From positions 1 through 32,290 of the forward strand of contig JAAPAO010000406.1 of the NCBI GenBank assembly GCA_013115145.1: a stretch of DNA of 32,290 nucleotides. Direction: 5' to 3'. Under the pieces are notes generated by a model, which had not been told where the DNA came from, made no database searches, and saw only the letters and a program-made list of their open reading frames with translations. This document shows, one piece after another, positions 19,320-28,600 of the stretch; within the stretch, counting starts at the first letter, position 1; each line of letters opens with the position of its first letter. The DNA comes from Perkinsus chesapeaki (lineage: Eukaryota; Perkinsozoa; Perkinsida; Perkinsidae). The translations under genes were made by a program, and so were the position numbers.

Positions 19320-20702
19320 TTAGCTCTCCTTGGCCTTTTGTCGTTTGGCTGCCCGCTCCTTTCTCTTCTCATCGATAACCTGTTTCTCATACTCTGTTGG
19401 ATGTTCATATCTATCCAACTTCCCTCGGCCCTCATCTGTAACGAACTTCTGCCCCTCCCGTGCAGCCACTGGCATCCCTGATACCATAGCGAAATGATGC
19501 AATACGATCGACCCAGCAATGGCGACGTTGAGGGAGGCAGTGGCCTTGGTATACTGCTCGATGTATGTGAAGTGATCACACGCTGCGATCTGAAAGACCA
19601 GTCATACAACCAAGGGCGTTCAAATCTTCAACGTCTGAAGCTGTCTAAGAAGTGCAACGGTTTTCCTCCGTTCGAGCGAGAATCCTACTGCGGGAGCACC
19701 TCAATTTGGGCCACTTCGTCACATCCTCCCAAGAGTGGAATAGGCAAGTCTGAGTTTCAGTGAAGTTGTAATTCATTACGTAGTCCCTTGCCTCACTTTC
19801 ATAACCCCATTCTGAACCATCGCTAAGAAGCTCGAATGCCACGAAGTAGTTATAAACAAAATTAACATATTTTCCTCGCACTATACAAGCGGAGCCCTCG
19901 ATCCTCCAACAAAGCTAGCTTTGTCAGACTCACCTGTTTATCTGTCATACCAGTGCCCTCATTCCCCAGCATAAAGCATGTATCTCCCCTCCACTTAACA
20001 TCCTGCACTGGCACTGAGGATGGGTGAATCTCAACGCCACATAAAGTGATGCCTCGCTTTTCCAACTCAGCCTTGGCCTCTGCTATGGTATCGAAGAACT
20101 CAAATGTTGCATGGAGCGTGGTGCCTGCGGAAGATAACCAAAATGGGCAATTCCATGACGGATTTATGGACGCTTTAAAACAGTGCGTTTTCTCGGAATG
20201 AAGAAATTTCGCTTACATTACGAAACCCGGAACCATTTCTAAGAAATGCATGCTTGGAGCTCGGATGCTTCCGACAAGATGGAATAAACGTGTCGTGAGC
20301 AAACGACTTATCCTTTATCACAGTATTTTTGACCTTATTCGGTGAGCATTATTACGAGACACATCATTACGGTGGTGCTCGAAATCCTCCTTGAAAAAAC
20401 ATCAGATCGCCGGGAGTGTAAGTAGCCTACCTCGCTGATATATAAATCAGTTCACATGGAAGCTCGTCTACGAGAAGCGGTGCCCCCCAAATGACCCATG
20501 GACAGCACAGGCTGCCCATATTACCTTGATTGCCAAACAAGGCAAGTTCCTTCATTTTTTTAGCACCGACCACAAACACCTCGGTGACACCGAAGGCTGT
20601 GGCCGATCGCAAAAGCTGACCCCAGTTCTGTCGCTTGCCAACATTGCAGATGAGCAGATAGCTCTTCCACGGCCGAGATGGCTGATCCGCGGAAGTGGCC
20701 AT
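19320..20702 (-). CDS. SpoU/TrmH-family RNA 2'-O-methyltransferase, three exons (212 aa)
   Basis: Exons 20702-20525, 20124-19934 and 19589-19320, introns 400 and 344 nt, phases consistent. The three SPOUT motifs are present: motif 1 QNWGQLLRSATAFGV (N26, R32), motif 2 LGNEGTGM (residues 112-119), and motif 3 ASLNVAIAGSIVLHHF (about 141-156). These form the trefoil knot that binds S-adenosylmethionine and supply the catalytic Arg/Asn set of TrmH-type tRNA/rRNA ribose methylases. The protein is short, with no N-terminal RNA-binding extension. A lysine-rich tail (DEKRKERAAKRQKAKES) may substitute for RNA contact. The exact substrate cannot be told; TrmH-like enzymes modify tRNA G18 or rRNA. An alternative donor near 20428 would give a different short isoform. 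Confidence 0.88.
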
Positions 20703-20883
20703 TATTGATACTTGAAAGAGATCCAATTAGAGACTGTCAACACAAAAAAGGGGACAGTTTGAAATACAAATTACACCACTGAAGTATCATGCCCACCATC
20801 CATGGCCAGGGCACTCAGTGCCAGGCTTACAACAGGCCAAACAGGCCACATAGAATGGAGGGACTCGGACAGCGCAGCAGCTC

Positions 20884-22379
20884 CTATGGGAGCCGACGAT
20901 ATATCTGCAAAACGGATGCTGATTGATAAGGGTCCAAGTTATGACCAAAAGCTATGATATCCTGGGCGGCATTTAACAGCGAAGAACGATAGTCTCGATC
21001 ATCGGTCGTGGCGGCAACCTAAATGGCCTCCCCAGAGAAGATTCCAGGAGCACTTACACCGGCAAGGGCCATTGTAAACGGAATGGGGTGCAGACGGACG
21101 AACGTGTCATTGCCTGCGACATCGCTCGACAGCAGCCCTTGGCAGGCCACTGCGAGCTGAGATAGGTCTCCACCGGTGAGCGCTCTGACAGTTTATATGC
21201 TCTACGAAGGCCGCGAGATGCCTACTCCGAACTGACGGTGTAGAACTGATTAACAATTGGATCTTCAATGTCATCCTTGCCGGCAGCTAACATGCCTGCC
21301 TGAAGATTCCTCAGTTGCCATTGTGCCTGATAAGCCTCAGATAGGCCCATTAGCAATGATCCCAGTCGACTACCATCAAAGGGAAAAACGGCCACCCACT
21401 AGCATGTACTTTCTGCCAGGGAATGTCCACCAACACAGTCATCAGAGGACTGTGAAGTTTCTCATTGGAGATTAATGCCTCCGATACCTGCCGCCACGTT
21501 GGAGCCCTGTGGTCCTTAGCAACCCCTACAGCCTCGGACCCAACAGCACCGATGGCTCCGATCACTCCCATCAGTTGGGTTGTGAGCCTGGCGAGCCCGC
21601 AGTCGGCAGTGGTGGCCAACAAGTCGACAGGAAGGGTCTCAGTGGCAACCTGTATGTGATAAGTTGTACAATGACCCATGATATCTAGACCTGTTCCAGA
21701 TCCATGAGGTCGGGGTCTGCCAATATCTGCAGCGATGCCTCCGGCTGCATCAACAATGATGCCAACAGACGCTTCGATTCCTGCCAACGTGGCCCGCAGG
21801 AGAGATCCAAAACCTAACGCCAGGGCAGCTTTGCCTTGACACTATTTACCAGTTTGCAGCTCTACTTCCGGTGGTTGTGGGATAGATTCCTCAATCACCG
21901 GCGGTGGAGGCGGAGGCACCTCGCCCGAGAGCTTCCGTGACCTACATGCGCAATCCGCTGCCCTTACAAACACCCTTACTGCGTATCATTATCGGGAGCA
22001 TTCCAAATAGCCCAGTCCTCCCGAAGCCGTTGTATCTCCCTGTAGACTCATAACACCCACTACAGTCCTACCCCGACCTACGCATCCGAGCCTCCATCAA
22101 CCACAGTCCTCGAGCCAGCTCCAGTCACTTTACGAACCCCATCGACATCGGTCGCTACAAAGCTTGCCGTGACGGTTTCGGTATGAGCGTGCCAGCTGCC
22201 AGGTTAACCTCAAAAATATCTTCTCTGCGAACTCACTGAGTTTCGGCCTCCCCGCCGGCCTTATGGCTTTCTTCAGCGATTGGATCGCTGACCACTCCAG
22301 TGGCCCTAGCAATGCGGGTGAGCCAATCAGTCTTGGCGAAAGATGTCGCTGCCAGGGATAGAACCAGGGTGAATCTCAT
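20884..22379 (-). CDS. Unknown signal-peptide protein, eight exons (about 389 aa)
   Basis: Exons 22379-22237, 22195-22082, 22039-21980, 21941-21850, 21813-21488, 21398-21226, 21184-21058 and 21018-20884 chain with matching phases, which is the main evidence that the gene is real. It starts MRFTLVLSLAATSFA, a clear signal peptide. It continues through a polar region, a proline-rich linker (SGEVPPPPPPVIEE) and a glycine/alanine-rich section (ASVGIIVDAAGGIAADIGRP, later MGVIGAIGAVGSEAVGV). The C-terminal part is ordinary and mixed. No family is recognised. It may be secreted, surface or vacuolar. The last intron choice is uncertain: splicing near 20930/20973 would replace the end with a hydrophobic tail stopping at 20771, which might act as a membrane or GPI-type anchor. 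One intron is only 36 nt. Confidence 0.6.
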
Positions 22380-22559
22380 AGGAAAACTCTGGCGCTGCTT
22401 AACAAACCGAAAGCATCCCGGAGGCTCCGAGTAGCAGCACCGAAGTAAATTGCACAGCGTTCGGTAAAAGGGCAAGAGATGGCCAACTCAGCAACTGTGC
22501 AAAGGTAAGAAAAATATTACACTCAGAGCAACACTTAAAGTACACTCAACCAGCGACAG

Positions 22560-23933
22560 TCAATCGCCTGCTACTACCGATGAAGAAAACACATGTGTGA
22601 AGGTAAGGACGCCCAGAACAACAACGAAGATCAAGTAGGCCGAGAATAGCACCACGGCCTCCGTCCGAGTGAGATATGCCTTCGGGTATCCTTTGATAAC
22701 AGCAACACCATCAGTGAGAAGGAGCAGGCCAAACACGGCCACCATAATGACAATAGAAGTATCGAAAAGGAAGGATCCTCGCTCATCCACAGGGATCGAC
22801 CCGCCAGCCAGTGAGGCAACAGTCCAGGGCAGGCCAAGGCCGACACAGATGTTAATGATCTGTGATCCCATACAGGCTGAAGCTGCCATGGAGCCGTAGC
22901 CCCGGCTGGCAACTGTGATGGCATTGACCGTATCGGGTATCTCGGCCCCCATCGCCACTAGTATTAGGCCGAAGTAGCCCATGCTACCTGGCTGGCCCAG
23001 TAGAGTTACCCATCGATCGACAACAGTGCCGAGCATGAACGATGCTACTGTAATCCAGAGAAAGGATGCCAGGAAGGTTAACGGATAAAGATCCTCTCGA
23101 GGTTGATAGATGCGGCAGTCCGGACAGGTCTCATCGATGATCCACTTCAACGGGGCCATCAGAGCCACCACTAGACTTTTCGGGGAGGGCAATTTCTTTT
23201 TGCGTTCCCGGTTAGCATCTCGCTGCACCAAAGGCTGCGACAGTTGGGAGTCGTACCGCTCTCGGAAGACCGAGGTGGATTCCTTGGCGAAGACCTGTCT
23301 AGGATTGGCACCGTGGCTCAGCTTAAATTGCTTATACCATGCGTTGACCTTACGACCGTAGCACAGGACCAACACATACACAACATAAGTGAGCAGCTCC
23401 AGACAGGCGATGGCCAAGTCGACACCCATTCTCAGAGCCCACATTAGCAGGCCAAGAGCTATCATATAGAAACAGATGTCCCGAGCCAGAGGTCGGCGCT
23501 TCAAGGCCAAAGGGCGACCATCCACCATTACTAAGGTACACATTGCTGGTATAGCCAGGAAGGCTATAAGCCCACTACCGAGGATGGCACCGACACCGAG
23601 CTCGGCTTCGGTGACATCCTCAGGGTGATCTGTTCGAGATTGCTTTAATAAGGATTTTACTGTGGCTACTGAATTGACTGTTATTTCGGGCACTGCTCCG
23701 CCAAGAGCCATAAAAGTTGCCCCACCGACGTCCTCAGGGACATCCCAGTGGTCACAGAGGGTCTCCATGGAGTTACAGAGATGGTCCGCGGCAAACGATA
23801 GCATCCCAAAACAGTAAAATAGGATCACGAGCTCGAGGACTATACCGTACCAGGCATGGTCCAGGGCATCGAGACACATGCTCTCCTCAAAGTGGGATAA
23901 TGTACATGTAGCTGGCCCTACACCATCTGACAT
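22560..23933 (-). CDS. NCKX/SLC24-like cation/Ca2+ exchanger (intronless, 457 aa)
   Basis: Single-exon frame with about ten hydrophobic segments. The two inverted alpha-repeats of the CaCA superfamily are clear. Alpha-1 is GGATFMALGGAVPEITVNSV at residues 70-89 (family: GATFMAAGSSAPE), with the ion-binding Glu in VPE. Alpha-2 is VAMGAEIPDTVNAITVASRG near 326-345, with the Asp in IPD, followed by MGSQIINICVGLGLPW. Between them lies a cytosolic loop with basic and Ser-rich patches (about residues 195-275). The family exchanges Na+ (with or without K+) for Ca2+ at plasma or organelle membranes. A striking change is GSQIIN where NCKX proteins have GSNxFD. The Asp there determines K+ dependence in NCKX2, so this protein may be K+-independent. 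The absence of a long N-terminal extracellular segment makes it shorter than animal NCKX. Confidence 0.88.
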   Translation of the reverse strand: MSDGVGPATCTLSHFEESMCLDALDHAWYGIVLELVILFYCFGMLSFAADHLCNSMETLCDHWDVPEDVGGATFMALGGAVPEITVNSVATVKSLLKQSRTDHPEDVTEAELGVGAILGSGLIAFLAIPAMCTLVMVDGRPLALKRRPLARDICFYMIALGLLMWALRMGVDLAIACLELLTYVVYVLVLCYGRKVNAWYKQFKLSHGANPRQVFAKESTSVFRERYDSQLSQPLVQRDANRERKKKLPSPKSLVVALMAPLKWIIDETCPDCRIYQPREDLYPLTFLASFLWITVASFMLGTVVDRWVTLLGQPGSMGYFGLILVAMGAEIPDTVNAITVASRGYGSMAASACMGSQIINICVGLGLPWTVASLAGGSIPVDERGSFLFDTSIVIMVAVFGLLLLTDGVAVIKGYPKAYLTRTEAVVLFSAYLIFVVVLGVLTFTHVFSSSVVAGD

Positions 23934-24098
23934 ATTACAAAGGGAGTATAGGGGAACGGAGAGAGTATCCTTGGAGTATCTTGCTGACTTGGGCTCACTT
24001 CCATTTCCTCAACGCAAAAGATACGCTTTCAAACCGATCACAACTTGATTGTCGTTCTTTTCTACTTGTTCATTAATAGTAATTGTTAATTTATCGTA
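23934..24098. promoter_or_regulatory. Shared divergent promoter region
   Basis: Only 165 bp separate the start codons of the minus-strand exchanger gene and the plus-strand RRM gene. Both 5' leaders and promoters must share it, unless leaders are supplied in trans. The right part is AT-rich (TTAATAGTAATTGTTAATTT). No named motif is recognised. Confidence 0.5.
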
Positions 24099-25174
24099 AT
24101 GTGCACTCCTCAGCACTTGAACGAAGCCTTACTGTTGACCTGCAACACTTACCACGAGCAGCTTCAAGATGAACGTCGTCGAACTCGTGAGCTTGAAGAG
24201 CAAAATCTTCAACTGAAGCGCCTCCTTACGGCCTGCCCAACCGTTCAACCAGAAGACTTCAGTAAGCCGCAATAAGCGTTATTATTGCATCCCGAGTTTC
24301 TCAGATTCCCGAACTCCTGAGCGCCACAACAGCGCACCGATGCTGACACCGGCGCCTGCCGCCATCGAGAACACTCCTACGATAGGCGGTGGGTACTGCC
24401 TTCCCGACCTACTCAAGCAGTTGGACCAGGAAGATGAATCCTGCATATTCATAGTCAGGAAAATACATAAGCTTCGGTAAGTGTCCATAAGGTTTTCTTT
24501 GCTCTTGCTCGCTTGACAGGTTTCAGTCAGCCAGTATCCTTGAGCACTATTTCTCTGGTTTCGGTGAAGTTAAAAAGGTCCTGCTACTCCCATGGAGACG
24601 GCAGAAGTCCGTTGGTCCCCATCCCGGCAAGGCTCGGTAGCCCTCAGTACCCTGCCCTGTATAATAGTGTTTGTTGTTCAGCCCTGCGTCCATGGGATTC
24701 ATAGTCATGAAGTCGGCTATCGCGGTTTCTAATATCCTTTCCATATCGCAGCACACCATCGCTGGTTGGCCCATCAGCGTTCAAGTGTTCGAGCGCCAAT
24801 CTGAAAAGTGTGGAGGTACGCTCGATCTCGTTGTGTCGTATCAGTGTCTCCTTTTAGATTCCAGACGCTCAAGTATTACTTCCGACTTCCTCTCTTACGA
24901 ATGGTCGTCCCCAGCGAGCACCGCTGCAACTCCGGCAGTCGACAACCAGCTGGCTCCTCTTATGATCGACCCAACCGGCCATGATTACTCCCCAGCGCTG
25001 TTCGCGGCGGAATCTGTGCTCAAAGGCCTGACTGATGATCTCATGCTCGGTCTCGACGGAACCACTAATTGCAGCGAATTCGTCACAAACCCCACTGATG
25101 TGCCTTCCATATTTTCTATACCTTTTATATCACAACCGGTGAATCCGGACTATCTCATGCCGCGGGAGCTCTGA
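24099..25174 (+). CDS. RRM-fold protein with N-terminal coiled coil, five exons (300 aa)
   Basis: Exons 24099-24261, 24305-24476, 24520-24636, 24682-24815 and 24858-25174 join in perfect phase; introns are 42-45 nt. Residues 18-43 form a charged coiled coil (HEQLQDERRRTRELEEQNLQ). After a Pro-rich linker, a single RRM-like fold spans about residues 97-190: strand CIFIVRKIHKL, helix SASILEHYFSGFG, strand VKKVLLLPW, a basic loop (RRQKSVGPHPGKAR), strand ASMGFIVMKS, helix, and strand WPISVQVFE. The order matches a divergent RRM in which the RNP1 aromatic signature is reduced to MGFIVM. Related one-RRM proteins with this RxHxL...HYFSxFG pattern are, to my recollection, common in protists, but I cannot name an orthologue. 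The C-terminal 110 residues are acidic and Ser/Thr/Pro-rich, probably disordered. It is likely an RNA-binding regulator. Confidence 0.8.
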
Positions 25175-25695
25175 TATCTATAGTAGACGCTTGATCGTGA
25201 TGGATTAGTGCATAAGTCAAGTCCTTCACGGTGCTCTTATATACGCGGCTTAATGCATGCTATTAGGGAATGCCCATGCAGTTATTGTATAACTACTATC
25301 CTGGATTACTCAGCGAACTTCGCTGTCGTCGTCGTCGGTTTATACTATATATCAAAATGGTTCGTATTTCGGCCTATTGGCAGATATCCATGGTCTTCAT
25401 GTATCACATGTGTCTCTATGGGCACGTTTCATTACTACTTTATCGGTTTAGTTATATGGTAGTAAAATCAACGGTGGGGCTGCTGGGAATCATTCCCAAA
25501 ATTAAGGTGGCATGGGAGGAATATCACCTTAAGGCACCCCCTTGTTGTGGGGAGATTTCTAGCAGTAACACAGTGTGCAATAAGGGTTTCTGAAAAGGCA
25601 ATTTTACTCAACGCAATAAAGATACCAGAAAGAGTACACACCGAGGGAAACGTGGTGACGATAATGGTGGTGAAGCAATTTGGTATTTATAAGGA
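25175..25695. other. Convergent intergenic region
   Basis: Lies between the RRM gene stop and the P5A gene stop. A frame at 25270-25593 is open but has no homology I recognise and reads like chance. I treat the region as 3' flanks. Confidence 0.5.
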
Positions 25696-28600
25696 TTAAA
25701 ACAACCATCTGCTCTCATAGCCTTGGGCAACCTTTTCGAGATGCATACACCATCGACCAACGAAGACAGGAAGGATAAAATGGCACACCACCAGCAACAT
25801 TGACCATCTATGATATCCTTCGCTTTCGGGGAACCGCACTATAGAGAATAGCTCGTTGAAGTCGGGAGAAGCCTCGCTGGCCACAAAGAGTACAGTGGTG
25901 ACAGCGGCCACTAAACCCATCCATAATGGGCGATTTGCCTTCATGGACTTCATTGATGGTGGACCTTCATAGTTGGCTAAGAATGCAGAGAAGTGGCAAG
26001 CAGCAGTCTGGATGAACATCTGGGAGTTCAACAGTGTCGGCTCGAATGCAGAGTCGAGATCCACCGGCCCCTCGGGGGCGTAGGAGGCGGCTAACCTCCA
26101 TCCGGCAAGCATGAGGACGACGTGAATGGTCAATTGCAGCGCCAGAGAAAGTTGCACGCTCCAATGAAAGATACTCGTGACCGGCTTGAAAAGGGAAAGC
26201 TTGTTGGCGGGCTTTGACCGTCCCATAGCTGTGAAGATAAGGGAAACTGCAATGGCCTCCGTGGCAGATTGAAAGTCGCCGAACTTGGCACCGTGAAGGG
26301 TGAGGACGGAGAGACTGAAGGCACCGATGAGGGAGTTAAGGGCGAGAATCTTGTACATCTGCATCACCACCGAATGGACGGCCCTCCCACAACGCAAAAT
26401 GAAGGGAACACATTTGATGCATTCACCGCGATAAGTGAAGGGTGCGGCCACACTGGCGTCCATGCCCATCCGCGCAACCGGTGCTGCACCATGAAGCTCA
26501 GCTTCTCGGAGTTGAAGTCTACGCTTGCGGGAAAGGGGACCGGAGTCGGATGATAGGAGAGATATCCCCACGTGGGCCGCCTTGAGCGCACCGACATCAT
26601 TAGTGCCATCACCGCACATTAGAGTGATCTTTCCATCGGCCACCATACGCCTGATGACGTCCTCCTTATTAACCGGTGACATTCGGCTGAAGATGGTTAT
26701 CTTGGTCAAGTCAACATCGGGGTTCTCCAAAAGCAACGGGACCGATTTCCCCTGCACACAGAGGGTGTACCGATTGCTGTGGTCGAAGCCCCACTGGAGA
26801 GGCACGGTGTAATCGGCCGAATCGAACAAAGGGCTCCACTCTGTCGCGTCATCAGAGAGAATGAGCACTCCATCAGAATCGCCTGATTTGAGGCCAACAG
26901 CCTGGGCTACTTCACAGGACGTCGAGGGATGGTCGCCGGTGATCATGCAAAGTGGCCTGGAAACGTCATCAACAGTGTTTGAAGCTGCGCGGTGGCGTCC
27001 TTACACTTTGCTGCCCATCTCCTTCAAGTGCCTCACAGCCTTCATAGTGCCGGTCTTAACCTCGTTACGGAAGGCAATGAAAGCGATGAAGTGCAGGTTT
27101 CTCTCGACTTCGTCTCTGTCACTCACATCGCTGTGCGTGCTAACCCTCTTGTACGCTGCAGCGATCACTCGCAGACCTTCACCAGCTAGGTCCTGGAAAG
27201 TCCTGAAGTGGGCACGAATCGCAATAAGAAGTATGTAGCAAAGCTCACTCCTCGTAATCCTGCGGAACGTCTTCTAAGAGAGATTCGATCATCTCCGGGC
27301 TCCCTTTGCTCAGGATTAACAGCTCGCTCGCAGGGCCGTTTTCGTGCCTGACAAGGAGCTATATACAGGGAGCAGACCAATGAATCCTCCTACTTCATAA
27401 CGACGCTCATCCGCTGTAGTTCGCTATTGAAGGGGAACCGCGCCAATTGCTTGTACTTCTGGTTGCCGAACACTTGGAACGTCGGAGCATCGCCGCCAGG
27501 AAGGTATATAACTGACACCAAAACACTCAACAAGCGTTAGTAGGCAGCTCGGTGAAGACTATTATAGAGTAATAGGAATCCCATCAAGCAGCGGAAAGTT
27601 CGCTATATCAGCTTACCAGCCGCGTTGGTAGCCGTCCGGGCCGCAGTGAACATCGCTTGCTCAAGAGGATCTCCCACTAAGACTGTTGCTGCTGGATCTA
27701 CCGCTGTGAGAGAGTGACAGCAGGACAGTACCAAGTCAAGTAACCTGAACACACTGCTTTCACCGTAGCTGTGACGGTGAGCCTTACTTCCCAGAATCAA
27801 CCGTGCTCGCTCCTGGAAGCATCTTGGTGGCCTGAAGTGTCATCTCCCCGTTTGTAATGGTACCAGTTTTATCAAAGCAACATACATCAACCTGAAAGAG
27901 TGCAATGAGTAGGATTAGTAGAGACGATTAATTTTGGTTAAGCTCAAAATGCTCATATCCGCAGCTGCGAGGTCTGATTTAGATACACAGGAAGATATAC
28001 CCCCCTCTGCGACCCTCTGGAGCGATGCATCGAGTTCTGCTCACCTGGCCAGCAAAGGGGAGTCTGAAAGGCTCTGTGCAATAGACACTGTTCCGCATGA
28101 GATGACCGAGGCACATGGTAACCGCTATACTCATCGTAACCGGGAACTCTGGAGGGACAACGTTCGTTATTATATGGGTTAAAGATAGGAACAACTTCCA
28201 CCTGAAGAGAGCAACGTTGGTCGGAGCAATAACAACATGTAAAGAGTCCGCTTCATCCATTACTATCCCTTCTATTGTACCGCTCGCGTCAAGCGAGATA
28301 AAGCGTTGAAAAGGAGAAGGACTCGAGAGATTAATCCATGAACCTTTCATAGAGACTAGAATCGATGAAGCACTAGGAGGCAACCACAGCATCAGTGATA
28401 CTTCCCATTCCACTCGAGGGGATTTCCCACTGTCGAATAGCTGCAAATGACTATTGCATACTTACTTTGAAGGAGTGAGGCTTGGATTAACGACCAGACG
28501 GTAATAGGCAACGTAGGCTGATGCTACCAAAGCCACTGCTACCAACCCTAACAGGAACGTCGTGGCCTCTCGACTGTTGGTACCTATAATGTTAGATACA

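Noticed and set aside
22352-22373. Another tRNA-like string (TGCCAGGGATAGAACCAGGG)
   Set aside because: It encodes part of the signal peptide (TLVLSLA) of a phase-consistent gene. It shows the core can arise by chance in coding DNA, so I did not count it as a copy.
25270-25593. 107-codon plus-strand frame
   Set aside because: Composition is unlike a protein domain, it lies between two convergent stops, and no splice partners were found.
26269-26553. Plus-strand frames opposite the P5A last exon
   Set aside because: Mirror frames of a strongly conserved ATPase exon.
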